Source: JBDWFY01 sp965275915
GTDB lineage: Bacteria > Pseudomonadota > Alphaproteobacteria > Rhizobiales > Stappiaceae
Assembly (NCBI GenBank): GCA_965275915.1
Contig: CBDHYI010000005.1
Span: 496,001-560,000 of the forward strand
Reading direction: 5' to 3'
Length of the DNA: 64,000 nucleotides
Positions 63,686 to 64,000 of the stretch are shown here, in pieces (position 1 is the first letter of the stretch; each line of letters starts with the position of its first letter). The notes under the pieces were generated by a model. The model did no database searches. It was given only the letters and a program-made list of their open reading frames with translations, and had not been told where the DNA came from. Made by a program: the position numbers and the translations under genes.

Positions 63686-64000
63686 CGCTCCAGTCTCCTG
63701 ATGCTCTGCGCACTGTTGAGGCGTTAAACTCGCGGAATGTCTGGACAATCAGACGCGCGAAGTCCGGATCGTTGATGTTGTGCGGCACACGGACCAGGCG
63801 ACGCTGGGATGTCTGGCGCACCGTGTCTTCCAGCGCCTTGAACAGGGCGGCGTCTGCGGCAGGGTCGTGAAAAGCCATGCCGGGAGCATCAAGCAGTGAC
63901 ACGCCGCCCTCCGGCAGAAAGAACCGCACGGGACCGGTCATCAGATTGAGCCGCTCGCCGATCCAGCGGCCCATCTCGATATTCTCATCCACCGTGGTCC
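63678..64000 (-). CDS. Tm-1-like ATP-binding domain protein (UPF0261), partial
   Basis: Only the C-terminal 106 codons or so lie in the window; the gene continues past the right edge. The segments ENIEMGRWIGERLN, GPVRFFLPEGGVSLLDAPG and FHDPAADAALFKALED are typical of the C-terminal part of UPF0261/Tm-1-like proteins. It overlaps the TIM-barrel gene by 8 nt and is the most upstream visible gene of the 14-gene minus-strand unit, so the promoter of that unit is probably outside the window. Confidence 0.85.
   Translation of the reverse strand, partial: TTVDENIEMGRWIGERLNLMTGPVRFFLPEGGVSLLDAPGMAFHDPAADAALFKALEDTVRQTSQRRLVRVPHNINDPDFARLIVQTFREFNASTVRRASGDWSDV

Noticed and set aside
1..64000. CRISPR arrays, rRNA genes, prophage, complete insertion sequences
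   Set aside because: No regular spacer-repeat pattern, rRNA sequence, phage structural gene or transposase was found on either strand.

Overview
The window reads as chromosome of an alphaproteobacterium, most likely Hyphomicrobiales (Rhizobiales). This is inferred from gene order: mazG-hflX-hfq-dat-trkH-trkA-ntrX-ntrY-ntrC-ntrB-dusB-ispDF-cinA-type gene-lipA-lpdA-pdhC-pdhB-pdhA-ftsB-mfd-sdhE-recG-glmS-glmU. Single genes agree: a fused IspDF, an E1-beta subunit with its own lipoyl domain, an NtrX without the sigma54-contact loop, and the separate NtrYX and NtrBC pairs. The species cannot be named from the sequence alone.

Layout. Positions 1-45,700 are mostly conserved core genes. They cover tRNA wobble modification (mnmD next to a partial FAD oxidoreductase), NTP pyrophosphohydrolase mazG, the riboregulator hfq with the GTPase hflX, a D-amino-acid aminotransferase, Trk potassium uptake, two nitrogen two-component systems, isoprenoid synthesis, lipoate and pyruvate dehydrogenase, transcription-coupled repair (mfd), recG, and amino-sugar synthesis (glmS, glmU). 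Further genes encode a SPOR-domain protein, a DMT exporter, CcdA, a universal stress protein and a TAXI-type TRAP transporter. A 263-bp transposase-less element (MITE) with 22-bp inverted ends and a CTAG target duplication sits exactly at the stop codon of glmU. A gene-free AT-rich stretch and a tRNA-Gln(CUG) at 46.3 kb separate the core from an accessory region.

Positions 46,600-64,000 are accessory. A glutathione S-transferase gene and a frameshifted GMC oxidoreductase gene lie on the + strand. Facing them is a tightly packed minus-strand unit of 14 genes with no gap larger than about 51 bp. In transcription order it encodes: a Tm-1-like protein (partial), a PEP-hydrolase-like TIM-barrel protein, a giant flotillin/SPFH protein, two paralogous SRPBCC proteins, a molybdenum hydroxylase (FAD subunit, 2Fe-2S subunit, and a large subunit split into two genes), a MoxR AAA ATPase, a CoxE-like VWA protein, an amidohydrolase, a metallo-beta-lactamase-fold lactonase, and an SMP-30 lactonase fused to an isochorismatase-type hydrolase.

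The main candidate for an undescribed system is this unit. The order FAD / Fe-S / Mo / MoxR / VWA follows the cox (CO dehydrogenase) cluster, but the enzyme is not a form I CO dehydrogenase. Its large subunit is cut between its two Mo-cofactor domains, the first half carries a Pro-rich tail of about 90 residues with a basic end, and the second half has its own strong Shine-Dalgarno sequence. The neighbouring SPFH protein contains 50 uninterrupted 11-residue (hendecad) repeats. A plausible reading, not proven, is a membrane-scaffolded hydroxylase feeding a lactone/amide ring-opening pathway.
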